Source: Segatella copri (GTDB lineage Bacteria; Bacteroidota; Bacteroidia; Bacteroidales; Bacteroidaceae). From it: DNA of 64,000 nucleotides. The position numbers and the translations under genes are program-made. This document shows positions 16,371 to 25,814 of this stretch, piece by piece; position 1 is the first letter of the stretch; every line of letters starts with the position of its first letter. The DNA lies in assembly GCF_009495355.1 (NCBI RefSeq), contig NZ_VZAD01000061.1:84716-148715 (forward strand), given 5' to 3'. Under the pieces are notes generated by a model that saw only the letters and a list, made by a program, of their open reading frames with translations, made no database searches and was not told where the DNA came from.

Positions 16371-17393
16371 ATGGACAATCGTGTAAAATTCTATAGTTGG
16401 CTGATAGGCCTCTTGGATCGTAAGCATCTTACCTTTGAGGAGATTGCTAATGAGTGGCGTGATGCCAACGCTAATCAGGATGAGGATGAGCTGGACAAAC
16501 GTACCTTTCATCGTTATCGTGAAAATATCCAGTCGCAGTTTGGCATTACTGTGGAATGCAACAAGAGCGACGGCTATCGGTATTATCTGAAGCGTGATCC
16601 GATCGCTAATGATGATGTGACGGAATGGATGCTGAGTTCCCTGCGGCTGGCTTCGTTAGGTGATATGCTGAAGTATCACAATAAGGTGATGCTCGATACA
16701 CCGCCATACAACACGGAATATCTGGATGATATTCTTGCAGCGATAGATAAGCAATATCTGCTGAAGTTTAAGTATGTTTCGGGTTTCGGAGCAGAGAGCG
16801 ATATCGTGCTGCAACCGGCTTTCGTGAGATACTACAAGCAGAGATGGTATGTTGTGGGAGTGAAGAAACAACGTTCGGCGTCTGAAGGGAAAGCCAATTC
16901 AAGTGCTGAGGTTGATGGAGATGCTGATTTGAATGCAGAGGAAGATGTGAGAAAACTCGTTCGCTGTCTTCCTTTCGACCGCATCAGTTTTCTGAAGCTT
17001 ATTTGCGAGAAGCATCCGTTGTCGGCAAAGATGAAGAAGTTCCTGACTCCAGAGAATTATTATGAAGATTGCTTTGGCATCTATCGGATGGAAGATGTAC
17101 CAGTGGAGAAGATCCGCATCCGTGCCTTCTATCCGGAATACAATTATATCGAGGAGGTTCCACTGCACGAGAGTCAGCAGAAAGTAAAGGAGTCGAAAGA
17201 CGGAATGTATCGGGAATATACCCTCACCGTTCGCCCCAGCCGTGATTTCCTTCAGGAACTGTTATGGCATGGCAGAAATATCATCGTACTGAAGCCTGAG
17301 AGCTTGAGGAAGGATATGATTGGTATCTTAAAGGATATGACGAAGAGTTATGAGACGGGCGAATGCCTGAATGGGGAAGGAATAAAGGCTTAA
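16371..17393 (+). CDS. WYL-domain transcriptional regulator
   Basis: 340 residues. The N-terminus (about 1-75) is a winged-helix DNA-binding region with FHRYRENIQSQFGI. Residues about 130-170 carry the WYL-like strand set LLKFKYVSG and the conserved Y-K-Q-R-W-YVVG; the C-terminal about 90 residues match the WCX region (RIRAFYPEYNYIEEVPLHESQ). WYL regulators sense nucleotide- or stress-derived ligands and often control defence or DNA-damage genes. It lies at the end of the 2.8-17.4 kb island in the same orientation and is the natural candidate to regulate it. Confidence 0.85.
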   Translation: MDNRVKFYSWLIGLLDRKHLTFEEIANEWRDANANQDEDELDKRTFHRYRENIQSQFGITVECNKSDGYRYYLKRDPIANDDVTEWMLSSLRLASLGDMLKYHNKVMLDTPPYNTEYLDDILAAIDKQYLLKFKYVSGFGAESDIVLQPAFVRYYKQRWYVVGVKKQRSASEGKANSSAEVDGDADLNAEEDVRKLVRCLPFDRISFLKLICEKHPLSAKMKKFLTPENYYEDCFGIYRMEDVPVEKIRIRAFYPEYNYIEEVPLHESQQKVKESKDGMYREYTLTVRPSRDFLQELLWHGRNIIVLKPESLRKDMIGILKDMTKSYETGECLNGEGIKA

Positions 17394-17423
17394 TGTTTCT
17401 CTCCTGGAAAATGGAAAATTCAA

Positions 17424-17480
17424 GGGGCTAAGAGCTTTTGGGCCTTCAGCCCGTACTTAAACCGCTTGCGAAACTTGAGT
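17424..17480. repeat. one-arm fragment of family A + B repeats
   Basis: GGGGCTAAGAGCTTTTGGGCC, then TTCAGCCCGTACTTAAACC, then CTTGCGAAACTTGAG. This matches 1291-1345 almost base for base, so the same composite junction was copied or conserved at two sites. Confidence 0.7.
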
Positions 17481-17593
17481 TTAAAATAGAATATTGGCTG
17501 TATTTCAAGAGCGATTCTGTAGGACAGACAAAGCGACACAAAATAAAACTTATCGTTGGTTTCAAAGATACGTTTGCCGTGGATGTCATAGCG

Positions 17594-17664
17594 GTTCTCA
17601 ACGTCCTTCTTCTGGGCATCGTGCTCGTCGATGTATTTTCTGATATTAGCATTCTTGCACAATA
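17594..17664 (-). pseudogene. alaS fragment
   Basis: On the reverse strand this region encodes [16 protein letters not shown], matching [16 protein letters not shown] of AlaRS at 23042-25705. Over 51 nt (17594-17644 versus 23427-23477) only three bases differ. The flanks do not match alaS in frame, so it is an isolated piece of the gene between a repeat fragment and the GH13 gene. Confidence 0.6.
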
Positions 17665-17722
17665 AAATGCAGAATTTTGAGTTATTATGAAAGAAAGTTT
17701 TTTTGAATAAATAATGTTGCTT

Positions 17723-19459
17723 ATGAAAAGAATGAATAAAATGCTGTTGGTTGCAGCTTTGGCGGCAACCACACTTTCTGTTCAGGCAGAACAGAAGAAG
17801 GGACCGGCTTGGTTGAGTGATGCACTTTTCTATCAGATTTATCCATCTTCCTATATGGATACTGATGGCAACGGTATTGGCGATCTGCCGGGTATCACTT
17901 CCAAGTTGGATTACATCAAGTCTCTGGGTGTGAACGCCCTCTGGCTCAATCCAATCTTTGAGTCGGGATGGTTTGATGGTGGCTATGATGTCATCGATTT
18001 CTACAAGGTGGATCCTCGATTCGGTACCAATACCGATTTGGTTACATTGGTCAATGAGGCCCATAAGCGTGGCATCAAGGTTTGTCTCGACTTGGTGGCA
18101 GGACATTCCAGCACCAAGTGTGCCTGGTTTAAGGAGTCTTCCGAGAAAGATCCTAACCAGCGTTACAGCGACTATTATATCTGGATGAATGATATCCCTG
18201 AGAGTGAGAAGAAAGAAATAGAAGCCCGTCATCAGGAAGCAAGTCCGGAGTCTAGTACCCGAGGAAGATATGTGGAGGCTAATGCTCCTCGTGCCAAGTA
18301 TTATGAGAAGAATTTCTTCGAGTGCCAGCCTGCCTTGAACTATGGTTTTGCTCATCCAGATCCAAATCATCCTTGGGAGCAGGGCGTAGATGCTCCAGGA
18401 CCACAGGCTGTCCGCAGGGAAATACGTAACATCATGGCTTTCTGGTTTGATAAGGGTGTGGATGGCTTTCGTGTAGATATGGCGTCATCGCTTGTCAAGA
18501 ACGACCCTGACAAGACGGAGGTTTCCAAGCTTTGGAAGGAGATGCGTGCTTGGAAGGATAAGTATTATCCAGAGACCGTCTTGATTTCAGAGTGGGCTAA
18601 TCCGCAGCAAGCCATTCCTGCTGGCTTCAACATCGATTTCTACATCCATTTCGGTCTCAAGGGCTATGCCTCTCTGTTCTTCGACCGCAAGACTCCATGG
18701 GGCAAGTGGGAGCAGAGTTACCAGAACTGCTATTTCGACAAGCAGGGCAAGGGTTCGCTTAAGGAGTTTAGCGAGAACTATACCAAGGCATACAATGCCA
18801 CCAAGAATCTCGGCTACATCGCTGTTCCATCTGCCAACCACGATTACCAGCGTCCTAACATCGGTACCCGCAATACGCCAGACCAGTTGAAGGTGGCGAT
18901 GACCTTCTTCCTCACCATGCCAGGTATTCCGTTTATCTATTATGGTGATGAGATTGGTATGAAGTATCAGATGAATCTCCCTAACAAGGAGGGTAGCAAT
19001 GAACGTTCTGGTACCCGCACTCCGATGCAGTGGACCAAGGGCAAGAATGCCGGCTTCTCTACGAGTGCACCTGATAAGCTCTACTTCCCTGTAGATACAG
19101 AAAACGGAAAGTTGACCGTTGAGGCTCAGCAGGGTGATCAGAAATCTCTGTTGTCATATACCCGTAAGCTGACCGCTTTGCGTCATTCTGCAAAGGCTCT
19201 TGACAATGAGGGTGATTGGAAACTCCTGAACCAGAAGGGGCAGGAATATCCGATGGTATATGAGCGCACTTTGGGTGAGGAGAAGTATGTTGTTGTCGTG
19301 AATCCTGGTGCCAAGGCAGCCTCTCTCAATATCAGCTCCGTTGGTGGTAAGGCAGTTTCTGTTCTTTCCACAGGAAAGGTTGTGTATAAATCAGGAAAAA
19401 AGACTGATGTGATTAAAGCTTCTGGCATAAGTGCCGCCATATTCAAGGTGGAAAGATAG
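17723..19459 (+). CDS. secreted GH13 alpha-amylase family glucosidase
   Basis: About 578 residues. I place the start at 17723, giving the signal peptide MKRMNKMLLVAALAATTLSVQA; ATGs at 17714 and 17732 are alternatives. The (beta/alpha)8 barrel shows the GH13 regions: DLVAGHSS (region I), GFRVDMAS with the nucleophile Asp near 252, ISEWAN with the acid Glu near 290, and SANHDYQRP near 374. DGNGIGDLPGI near the N-terminus is typical of oligo-1,6-glucosidase/trehalose-synthase-like members. It probably hydrolyses alpha-glucosides in the periplasm. It is monocistronic, with a terminator downstream. Confidence 0.9.
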   Translation: MKRMNKMLLVAALAATTLSVQAEQKKGPAWLSDALFYQIYPSSYMDTDGNGIGDLPGITSKLDYIKSLGVNALWLNPIFESGWFDGGYDVIDFYKVDPRFGTNTDLVTLVNEAHKRGIKVCLDLVAGHSSTKCAWFKESSEKDPNQRYSDYYIWMNDIPESEKKEIEARHQEASPESSTRGRYVEANAPRAKYYEKNFFECQPALNYGFAHPDPNHPWEQGVDAPGPQAVRREIRNIMAFWFDKGVDGFRVDMASSLVKNDPDKTEVSKLWKEMRAWKDKYYPETVLISEWANPQQAIPAGFNIDFYIHFGLKGYASLFFDRKTPWGKWEQSYQNCYFDKQGKGSLKEFSENYTKAYNATKNLGYIAVPSANHDYQRPNIGTRNTPDQLKVAMTFFLTMPGIPFIYYGDEIGMKYQMNLPNKEGSNERSGTRTPMQWTKGKNAGFSTSAPDKLYFPVDTENGKLTVEAQQGDQKSLLSYTRKLTALRHSAKALDNEGDWKLLNQKGQEYPMVYERTLGEEKYVVVVNPGAKAASLNISSVGGKAVSVLSTGKVVYKSGKKTDVIKASGISAAIFKVER

Positions 19460-19476
19460 AACTTTTATAAAAACAG

Positions 19477-19513
19477 AAATGCGTCCGTATTGTGCGGGCG
19501 CATTTTTGTTTTA
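19477..19513 (+). terminator. intrinsic terminator after the GH13 gene
   Basis: AAATGCGTCCG (19477-19487) pairs with CGGGCGCATTT (19495-19505), with one G-T wobble, followed by TTTGTTTT. It starts 18 nt after the stop codon. Confidence 0.85.
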
Positions 19514-19603
19514 CGGTCACGAATCATCTTCATCATGCAGCTTTTACTACACGTCGTTAACCTATTAATACGATGATAGTCTCCTTGCCAAGATACCTTT
19601 CTA

Positions 19604-19867
19604 TCAATCTTCCTTCAGATACCAGTCCTTGATGTATCCGGAATAATGCTTGGCAAACTCCTCGGCTTGTCCGGGAGCGCAGGTCTTCACCTTCTTGGCA
19701 GGAATACCCGCCCAAATCTCATGTGCAGGAACCTTGGTTCCATGGGTAACTACTGCACCTGCAGCAATAATAGCCCCTTCTCCAATGTCAGCCTTGTCAA
19801 GTACAGTGGCATTCATTCCGATGAGTGCGCCTTTTCTGACTGTGGCTCCGTGGACGATGGCACCATG
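19604..19867 (-). pseudogene. 5'-truncated gamma-carbonic-anhydrase-like (hexapeptide) gene
   Basis: The surviving 88 codons encode left-handed beta-helix turns (HGAIVHGATVRKGALIGMNA, then IGEGAIIAAGAVVTHGTKVP) and the conserved IWAGIPAKKVK tail of the YrdA/PaaY family. These proteins are normally about 170-190 residues, so roughly the first half is missing. Going upstream on the reverse strand, an in-frame TGA occurs at 19870 and the stop of the ATPase gene at 19875-19873. The break therefore coincides with the edge of the ATPase-higBA block. An ATG at 19816 could still give a 70-residue remnant. Confidence 0.75.
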
Positions 19868-19872
19868 TCAAA

Positions 19873-21003
19873 CTATTTCATATACTTTTTCAACCACAAG
19901 TCGAAGAACTTGTCATATACCACGTAGGCATCATCCTGCTGGGTGATGAAATCTTTTTCCAACAATCCCTTCAAGGCAGAGTTGACAGAACTTGGTGATG
20001 GGAGGTGGTATTTCTTGGCAAAGGCTCCGCTCTTTACGCTTCTGGCTTCGCCCTCTGCAGAGATGGCAATGAAGACATTGCGCTGCTTTTCCGGCATCTG
20101 GCGTAGAAGGGTCTCGTAGGTGTCTGATGCCATGTTGAGATTGTAGTTGATGGCGTCATCTACCATATCCAGAGTGCAGGTGCCCTGTTCGGGAGTCTTG
20201 AGGAAGAGAACATTCATTACTCGCTGGATGTATGAAGTGACACCACCGAAACGGGCGAAGAGTTCTCCGATAATGGCTGCATCGAGATGTTTGTTGCGTT
20301 CCTCGAACTTGGCTGTGGCAAACTCCTTGTATTTCTCCACATCCAGCGGCTTCAGGTTCATCAGCGTTACGCTCTGATAAAATGGGCGGGCAGGAGATGT
20401 GAACATTTCTGCCATCAGATGGCGGTGAGAACCCGAGAAGATGAAGTGGGCATTGGTGCATCGCTGGATGTAGGTACGGAGCAATGCCTCTATGCGATTG
20501 TCGGCATAGTTGGTGATTTGCTGAAACTCGTCGATAGCAACAAGGCATGGTTTATCGGCTTGGTTGAGATAAGCGAATATCTCATCAAGCGTAATTTCCG
20601 GATTCACCATGTTGCCGATGCCTATTCCCCAAACTGGAGCCCCGTTGATATCGAAAGAGATTTCTGAACGGAGAGAAGAGAGCGCCATCAGGAATTTCTC
20701 CCAAGCGCTTCTGCCTTTAGGGCGAAGTTCATCAATAATGGCTTTGCCGAACATATTGACCAGATCGCTGACGGAATTGGTTGAATAGATGTCTATGATA
20801 AAAGTATAATAATCTTTTTGGATGACTGGCTGGGCAAAGCAATGGTGAATCAGCTCTGTTTTTCCGATGCGTCGAGGGGAAATCAGAGCCATGTTATTCT
20901 CATTGGTCAGCATCTCTGTGATATGCTGGGTTTCTTCCACACGGTCGCAGAAGTATTCCGGACCAGCGTAACCGTTTGTGACAAAAGGATTCTTCATTAC
21001 CAT
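19873..21003 (-). CDS. archaeal-type AAA ATPase
   Basis: 376 residues. Near the N-terminus, FCDRVEET and SPRRIGKTELI form the Walker A region (about 43-50) of the PF01637-type ATPases. Walker B is CLVAIDEFQQI near 155-165, and a sensor-like FIFSGSHRHLM lies near 185. The C-terminus looks like a winged helix (YHLPSPSSVNSALKGLLEKDFI) ending in the basic DLWLKKYMK. Such single-gene ATPases are spread across Bacteroidales genomes and behave as accessory genes. The likely start is 21003 or the second ATG at 20997. It lies next to higA on the same strand. Confidence 0.8.
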   Translation of the reverse strand: MVMKNPFVTNGYAGPEYFCDRVEETQHITEMLTNENNMALISPRRIGKTELIHHCFAQPVIQKDYYTFIIDIYSTNSVSDLVNMFGKAIIDELRPKGRSAWEKFLMALSSLRSEISFDINGAPVWGIGIGNMVNPEITLDEIFAYLNQADKPCLVAIDEFQQITNYADNRIEALLRTYIQRCTNAHFIFSGSHRHLMAEMFTSPARPFYQSVTLMNLKPLDVEKYKEFATAKFEERNKHLDAAIIGELFARFGGVTSYIQRVMNVLFLKTPEQGTCTLDMVDDAINYNLNMASDTYETLLRQMPEKQRNVFIAISAEGEARSVKSGAFAKKYHLPSPSSVNSALKGLLEKDFITQQDDAYVVYDKFFDLWLKKYMK

Positions 21004-21024
21004 ATCTATACCTTATTATATATT

Positions 21025-21336
21025 TTACAGTATGGCTGCAACTTTGCGAATCTGCTTAAGTTTTTCTACCAAAGCATTATCTTTTCGAGCAGTATGCATA
21101 TTGTATTTCATCTGCAATTTTAGAAGAGAATCTGCAGGAATATCTAATGCAGCCTCAAACATCAGAGCAGAAGTTGTGGTAACGGGACGTTTGCCATTCA
21201 GTATCTCGTTGAGTACGGAATATCCCATACCAATACTTTCCGCAAATTTTCTTTGCGAAATGCCACGTTCTTCTAATTCTTCTTTCAAAATCTCACCAGG
21301 GTGAGTTGGGTAAAAACCAAAACCTAAGTTTGACAT
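21025..21336 (-). CDS. higA: HigA-family antitoxin
   Basis: 103 residues with a leading THPGEILKEELEERGIS, typical of HigA, and an XRE helix-turn-helix (FAESIGMGYSVLNEILNGKRP). It binds and neutralises the toxin encoded just upstream and should repress the operon. It follows higB with an 11-bp gap, in the toxin-first order usual for hig modules. The C-terminal coding region contains the 26-nt block also found in the relic at 2178-2203. Confidence 0.85.
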   Translation of the reverse strand: MSNLGFGFYPTHPGEILKEELEERGISQRKFAESIGMGYSVLNEILNGKRPVTTTSALMFEAALDIPADSLLKLQMKYNMHTARKDNALVEKLKQIRKVAAIL

Positions 21337-21347
21337 AATGCTGTTTT

Positions 21348-21665
21348 TTATTTATAATGGTTTGATAATTCTAATATATTACATATCGTGATTTGTTTTT
21401 CGTTGCCAACAACTTCAGAATGAAACTCTATTCTATATTGGTCATTGACTCTAACAGATTCACGATCTTTCTTATCACCCACAAGAACTTCGTAATGTAA
21501 AGCTTTGTAGCGATAAAAATCAGCTGTACTGTTCAAGGATGCCATAAGGTCAATAACTCGAACGTACTTCTTTATGATTTGAGGTTGGAAGCGATACTTT
21601 TTGTTATGCGCTTTACCCTCATAATATAATTCTCGGAGATAATCCTCTTCAAATATTATTTCCAT
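21348..21665 (-). CDS. higB: HigB/RelE-type toxin
   Basis: 105 residues with a RelE-like beta-alpha fold: KKYVRVIDLMASL, the strand HYEVLVGDKKDRESVRVNDQYRIEF and a terminal ICNILELSNHYK. The R(V)N-QYRIEF pattern supplies the conserved arginine of ribosome-dependent mRNA interferases. It is the first gene of a higBA pair and has a plausible promoter just upstream. The ORF appears intact. Confidence 0.8.
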   Translation of the reverse strand: MEIIFEEDYLRELYYEGKAHNKKYRFQPQIIKKYVRVIDLMASLNSTADFYRYKALHYEVLVGDKKDRESVRVNDQYRIEFHSEVVGNEKQITICNILELSNHYK

Positions 21666-21688
21666 AATTATATATGTTTTATTGATTG

Positions 21689-21696
21689 CAAAGATA
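21689..21696 (-). promoter_or_regulatory. -7 box of the higBA operon
   Basis: Reverse-strand TATCTTTG (forward CAAAGATA) lies 24 nt upstream of the higB start. No good TTTG sits at the usual distance. The rest of the 21667-21920 gap is AT-rich and shows no gene. Confidence 0.5.
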
Positions 21697-21920
21697 ATAC
21701 TTTATAATTAGTGTTCGCTATTTTTGCGAATATTTTATGGATTTTTATCTTTTATGTGAGATGATAAAACGTAGCAATTGTCATTTTTTGCTTCCCTTAC
21801 TGCAATTGTAAGGTTGGCAATGATATAAAAAATAATTTAGATTATTATTTTTTTCTTAGAAATAATAGAGATAGTTCTTTTACTAGTTTTTCCCGGCAAC
21901 TTTTTGTAATTGCTTCAACA

Positions 21921-21961
21921 AAAAAACATCAACTTCATTATGTAGAAAGTTGATGTTTTTT
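21921..21961 (-). terminator. intrinsic terminator (bidirectional shape)
   Basis: AAAAAACATCAACTT (21921-21935) and AAGTTGATGTTTTTT (21947-21961) form a perfect 15-bp stem with flanking A/T runs. It lies 25 bp downstream of the reverse-strand gene at 21987. Confidence 0.85.
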
Positions 21962-21986
21962 TTAAAAAATCTTTATATTAAATACT

Positions 21987-22946
21987 TTAATGGAATAATC
22001 CTCCTTGTTTTTGGAAGTCTATCATTTTTTTCAATTCTTTTGGATTAAAAAACGCAATGAAATCACAGAGTTCTTGCTCATTTTTAAATGCAATAGTTAA
22101 TTGAGCAATATCATCATTCATGCCTTTCCAAGTTCCGGTGCATGTTAGAACAGGAGGTTTTGTCGCATTTTTATATATAAATGTGAACTTTTTATTATCC
22201 CATTTTCCTGCATGTATTTCTTTACCCCTATAAAAAGTCATGGTTTCTATAGGAATTTCGATGTCTATTTTTTTCTCAAATGCTCCAACATTGTTGCTGA
22301 TTGCTGTTTTTTGCCATTCTTTATATTTGGCAAGTAGATTTTGGAGTGTTGTGTAAAGTGTTGGCGAATTAGCAATCTTAACTAATCCATCTTTACCTCC
22401 CCAAGGAGCAAAAATTTGAATAGGTTCTACTAAGAAAGCATATGCTTGTTTTGAATTATCAGTTAAAGCATATATTTTTTTCATTTGTTCAAATGTCTTA
22501 TATTCACCTAATTGTTCCTTTTTATAGATGGTATCATTGATGTAGAATTGTTTCTCGTATTCTGCTCTCTGTTGAACGGCTAGTGCTATTCTTTGTCCTG
22601 GTAATAACTTGCCGCCTATTTTGCTAGAGTTAGTGATAGTGTTGCCAGGTTTACTATTTATTTGAGAGGCAGTTTGGGCAGCATTGTTCCATCTATTTAA
22701 AGTTCCTTCCGTAATTTCTTTTTTATTGCTTGTAGAGTCTGCTTGGAAAGAATCCGGCTGTTTGTATATTTTCATTGTACGAGTTGTAGGCTCGTTAGTT
22801 GGTTGAGTAATTTCTTCAATGGTATTTGCTGCTTTTTGAATTGCTTTGCCTAACTTTTTGAAAAATTGAGCGTTGGCATTAGTTGTTCCACTTAGAAATA
22901 CTAGTATTAAGCCTAATCGGAAGGCTGGACTTTTGAAAAATTTCAT
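21987..22946 (-). CDS. secreted hypothetical protein
   Basis: About 319 residues from the start I choose at 22946, which gives the signal peptide MKFFKSPAFRLGLILVFLSGTTNANA; the ORF extends 13 codons further upstream. After a variable Ser/Thr/Asn-rich linker, residues about 120-319 form a soluble domain containing YALTDNSKQAYAFLVEP and a final ACGTW-like TCTGTWKGM strand. No family was recognised. Hairpin terminators lie on both sides, so it is monocistronic, although no promoter was identified. Confidence 0.7.
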   Translation of the reverse strand: MKFFKSPAFRLGLILVFLSGTTNANAQFFKKLGKAIQKAANTIEEITQPTNEPTTRTMKIYKQPDSFQADSTSNKKEITEGTLNRWNNAAQTASQINSKPGNTITNSSKIGGKLLPGQRIALAVQQRAEYEKQFYINDTIYKKEQLGEYKTFEQMKKIYALTDNSKQAYAFLVEPIQIFAPWGGKDGLVKIANSPTLYTTLQNLLAKYKEWQKTAISNNVGAFEKKIDIEIPIETMTFYRGKEIHAGKWDNKKFTFIYKNATKPPVLTCTGTWKGMNDDIAQLTIAFKNEQELCDFIAFFNPKELKKMIDFQKQGGLFH

Positions 22947-22976
22947 TTCGTTGCTAATATTTGGGGTTCTTAAAAT

Positions 22977-23020
22977 AAAAGACAAAGTAGCACATTATAT
23001 ATTTTGCTACTTTGTCTTTA
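22977..23020 (-). terminator. intrinsic terminator of alaS
   Basis: GACAAAGTAGCA (22981-22992) and TGCTACTTTGTC (23005-23016) form a perfect 12-bp stem. The reverse-strand transcript continues into a T-rich stretch. It lies 26 bp after the alaS stop. Confidence 0.9.
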
Positions 23021-23041
23021 TACCTTATATTATATGTAATA

Positions 23042-25705
23042 TTACAGCTGAGCCAACTCTACAACCTTATCTACTGCTGCGCTCAAGCCGTCCTTGTTCT
23101 TACCGCCAGCCTGAGCATAGTGAGGCTGACCGCCACCGCCGCCCTGAATCAACTTGGCAGCTTCGCGAATCATCTTACCAGCGTTCAAACCGTGATCCTT
23201 CACCATGTCATCGCTGAACATTACGCTGAGCATTGGCTTGTCGTTGTATACGGAACCTACCACACAGATCATGTTCTCTGGCAAAGCCTCGCGAACCTTG
23301 AATACCAAATCCTTGGCAGCTGCTGGCTCCATTGGCAATACGGCTGTGACAACCTTCACACCGTTCACCTCCTTGGCATTCTCTACGAGCTTATCCTTGG
23401 CACGCTCCACAGCCTGAGCCTGGAACTTCTCAACGTCCTTCTTCAGGGCATCGTGCTCGTCGATGTACTTTCTGATGACACCCTCGAGATCCTTGGCATT
23501 GTTGAACAATCCCTTCAAGGCTACGATGGTATCCTGCAAACCGTAGATGGCCTCCTCGCAAGCCTTGCCAGTCAAAGCCTCGATACGGCGGATGCCGGCT
23601 GCTACGCTGCTCTCAGAGATAATCTTGAAGAAACCGATCTTACCGGTGCTCTTGGCATGAATACCACCACAGAACTCAGCAGAAGGACCGAAGCGAACCA
23701 CACGAACCTTGTCGCCATACTTCTCGCCGAAGAGGGCGATGGCACCCAGTTCCTTAGCCTCCTCGATAGGAGTGTCGCGGTGCTCGTCCAGAGGATAGTC
23801 GGCACGAATCATCTCGTTCACCTTGCGCTCTACCTGGCGAAGCTCCTCATCAGTCACCTTCTGGAAGTGAGAGAAGTCGAAACGTAAGGTGTCTTTGTCT
23901 ACATAAGAACCCTTCTGCTCTACGTGATCGCCCAGTACCTGCTTCAGACAGTAGTCGAGCAGGTGGGTGGCAGTATGGTTGGCAGCACTGCCCTCACGGC
24001 TGTCGATATCGACACAAGCCATGAAGTCGGCAGTCAGGTTCTTTGGCAGTTTCTTCACGATGTGGATGCTCTGGTTGTTCTCGCGCTTGGTGTCGATAAT
24101 CTCGATGGTCTCGTCCTCGCTGACGAGTACACCCTTGTCACCAACCTGTCCACCCATCTCACCATAGAATGGAGTGTTGTCGAGTACCAACTCGTAGAAG
24201 CTGTTCTTCTTCTGTGTCACCTTGCGGTAGCGCAGGATGTGGCACTCATATTCTGTATAGTCGTAACCCACGAAGTTCTGGTCGCCTTCCTTCAGTACTT
24301 CCCAGTCGCCGTTCTCCACGGCAGCGGCATTGCGGGCACGCTCCTTCTGCTTCTTCATCTCCTCGTCGAAACCGGCTGCGTCTACGGTGTAACCATTCTC
24401 ACGGCAGATGAGCTCTGTCAGGTCAAGAGGGAAACCGTAGGTATCGAAGAGACGGAAAGCGCTCATGCCGTCGAGCTGAGTCTCGCCATGAGCCTTGAGC
24501 TCGTCCATATCACCATTGAGGAGGTTGATACCCTTCTCCAGTGTGCGGAGGAATGAATCCTCTTCCTCTTTCATCACGCGGGTGATGAGCTCCTGCTGAG
24601 CTGGCAACTCTGGGAAGGCTGCACCCATCTGCTCTACCAATACATTGACGAGCTTGTACATGAATGCCTGTTTCTGGCCGAGGAAGGTGTAAGCGTAACG
24701 TACGGCACGGCGCAAGATGCGGCGGATGACGTAACCAGCCTTGGCGTTGCTTGGCAACTGACCGTCGGCGATAGAGAAGGCTACGGCACGCAGGTGGTCG
24801 GCGCAGACACGCATGGCGATGTCGATCTTCTCCTGCTCATCCTTACCCTCGCCATTTTCACCGGTAGGAGTAGTGAAACCATACTTCTTGCCAGAGATAG
24901 CCTCGATTTCCTTGATGATTGGCTGGAAGATATCTGTATCATAGTTAGAGTGCTTGTCCTGCAGCATGCGAACCAGGCGCTCGAAGCCCATACCGGTATC
25001 GATGACGTGCATAGGGAGAGGTTCGAGAGAACCGTCAGCCTTGCGGTTGTACTGCATGAACACGATGTTCCAGATCTCAATCACCTGTGGGTTGTCCTTG
25101 TTTACCAACTCACGGCCTGGCACCTGAGCCTTCTCCTCAGGAGTACGAGAGTCAACATGGATCTCTGAGCAAGGACCGCAAGGACCCGTATCGCCCATCT
25201 CCCAGAAGTTGTCGTGCTTGTTGCCGTTGATGATGTGGTCGGCAGGTACGTGCTTTGCCCAGAAACCTGCAGCCTCGTTGTCGCGCTCCAGACCTTCCTC
25301 CTTGCAGCCCTCGAACACGGTAACGTAGAGGTCCTCAGGGTTGAGCTTCAGTATTTCAGTGAGGTATTCCCATGCCATATCGATGGCACCCTCCTTGAAA
25401 TAATCGCCGAAGCTCCAGTTACCGAGCATCTCGAACATGGTGTGGTGATAAGTATCATGACCTACCTCTTCGAGGTCGTTGTGCTTACCGCTAACACGGA
25501 GACATTTCTGAGTATCAACACGACGTACATCCTTACCTGGGTCCTTTGTACCGAGGATGATGTCTTTCCACTGGTTCATACCAGCATTTGTAAACATCAG
25601 CGTAGGGTCATCCTTGATAACCATAGGTGCTGATGGAACAATTTTGTGGCCTTTGCCTTCGAAGAATTTCTTGAAGGATTCGCGCACTTCATTAGCTGTC
25701 ATCAT
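23042..25705 (-). CDS. alaS: alanyl-tRNA synthetase
   Basis: 887 residues, the usual length. The catalytic N-domain begins [17 protein letters not shown] and contains the class II motif regions ([36 protein letters not shown]). The editing domain has the zinc ligands HTATH near 577 and CGGIH near 680. The C-Ala domain has the glycine run and PHYAQAGG near 865-880. It charges tRNA-Ala and hydrolyses mischarged Ser/Gly. It has a promoter at 25748-25779 and a terminator at 22977-23020. Long + strand ORFs here are antisense shadows. Confidence 0.98.
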   Translation of the reverse strand: MMTANEVRESFKKFFEGKGHKIVPSAPMVIKDDPTLMFTNAGMNQWKDIILGTKDPGKDVRRVDTQKCLRVSGKHNDLEEVGHDTYHHTMFEMLGNWSFGDYFKEGAIDMAWEYLTEILKLNPEDLYVTVFEGCKEEGLERDNEAAGFWAKHVPADHIINGNKHDNFWEMGDTGPCGPCSEIHVDSRTPEEKAQVPGRELVNKDNPQVIEIWNIVFMQYNRKADGSLEPLPMHVIDTGMGFERLVRMLQDKHSNYDTDIFQPIIKEIEAISGKKYGFTTPTGENGEGKDEQEKIDIAMRVCADHLRAVAFSIADGQLPSNAKAGYVIRRILRRAVRYAYTFLGQKQAFMYKLVNVLVEQMGAAFPELPAQQELITRVMKEEEDSFLRTLEKGINLLNGDMDELKAHGETQLDGMSAFRLFDTYGFPLDLTELICRENGYTVDAAGFDEEMKKQKERARNAAAVENGDWEVLKEGDQNFVGYDYTEYECHILRYRKVTQKKNSFYELVLDNTPFYGEMGGQVGDKGVLVSEDETIEIIDTKRENNQSIHIVKKLPKNLTADFMACVDIDSREGSAANHTATHLLDYCLKQVLGDHVEQKGSYVDKDTLRFDFSHFQKVTDEELRQVERKVNEMIRADYPLDEHRDTPIEEAKELGAIALFGEKYGDKVRVVRFGPSAEFCGGIHAKSTGKIGFFKIISESSVAAGIRRIEALTGKACEEAIYGLQDTIVALKGLFNNAKDLEGVIRKYIDEHDALKKDVEKFQAQAVERAKDKLVENAKEVNGVKVVTAVLPMEPAAAKDLVFKVREALPENMICVVGSVYNDKPMLSVMFSDDMVKDHGLNAGKMIREAAKLIQGGGGGQPHYAQAGGKNKDGLSAAVDKVVELAQL

Positions 25706-25747
25706 ATCTATTTTGTATTAATCTTTATTTTTTTCCGAAATTCTTTG

Positions 25748-25779
25748 CAAAGATAAGAAGAATTGCTTAAATTTGCAAA
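25748..25779 (-). promoter_or_regulatory. alaS promoter
   Basis: On the reverse strand, TTTG (forward 25776-25779) and TATCTTTG (forward 25748-25755) are separated by 20 nt, a perfect Bacteroidetes promoter, 43 nt before the alaS start. Confidence 0.85.
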
Positions 25780-25814
25780 TCAATTAATCATTGTTTGATA
25801 AAAAGTTGCAAATT

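Noticed and set aside
23012..25633. Several long + strand ORFs across alaS
   Set aside because: They are antisense shadows of the strongly conserved alaS reading frame, with low-complexity Leu/Val-rich translations.
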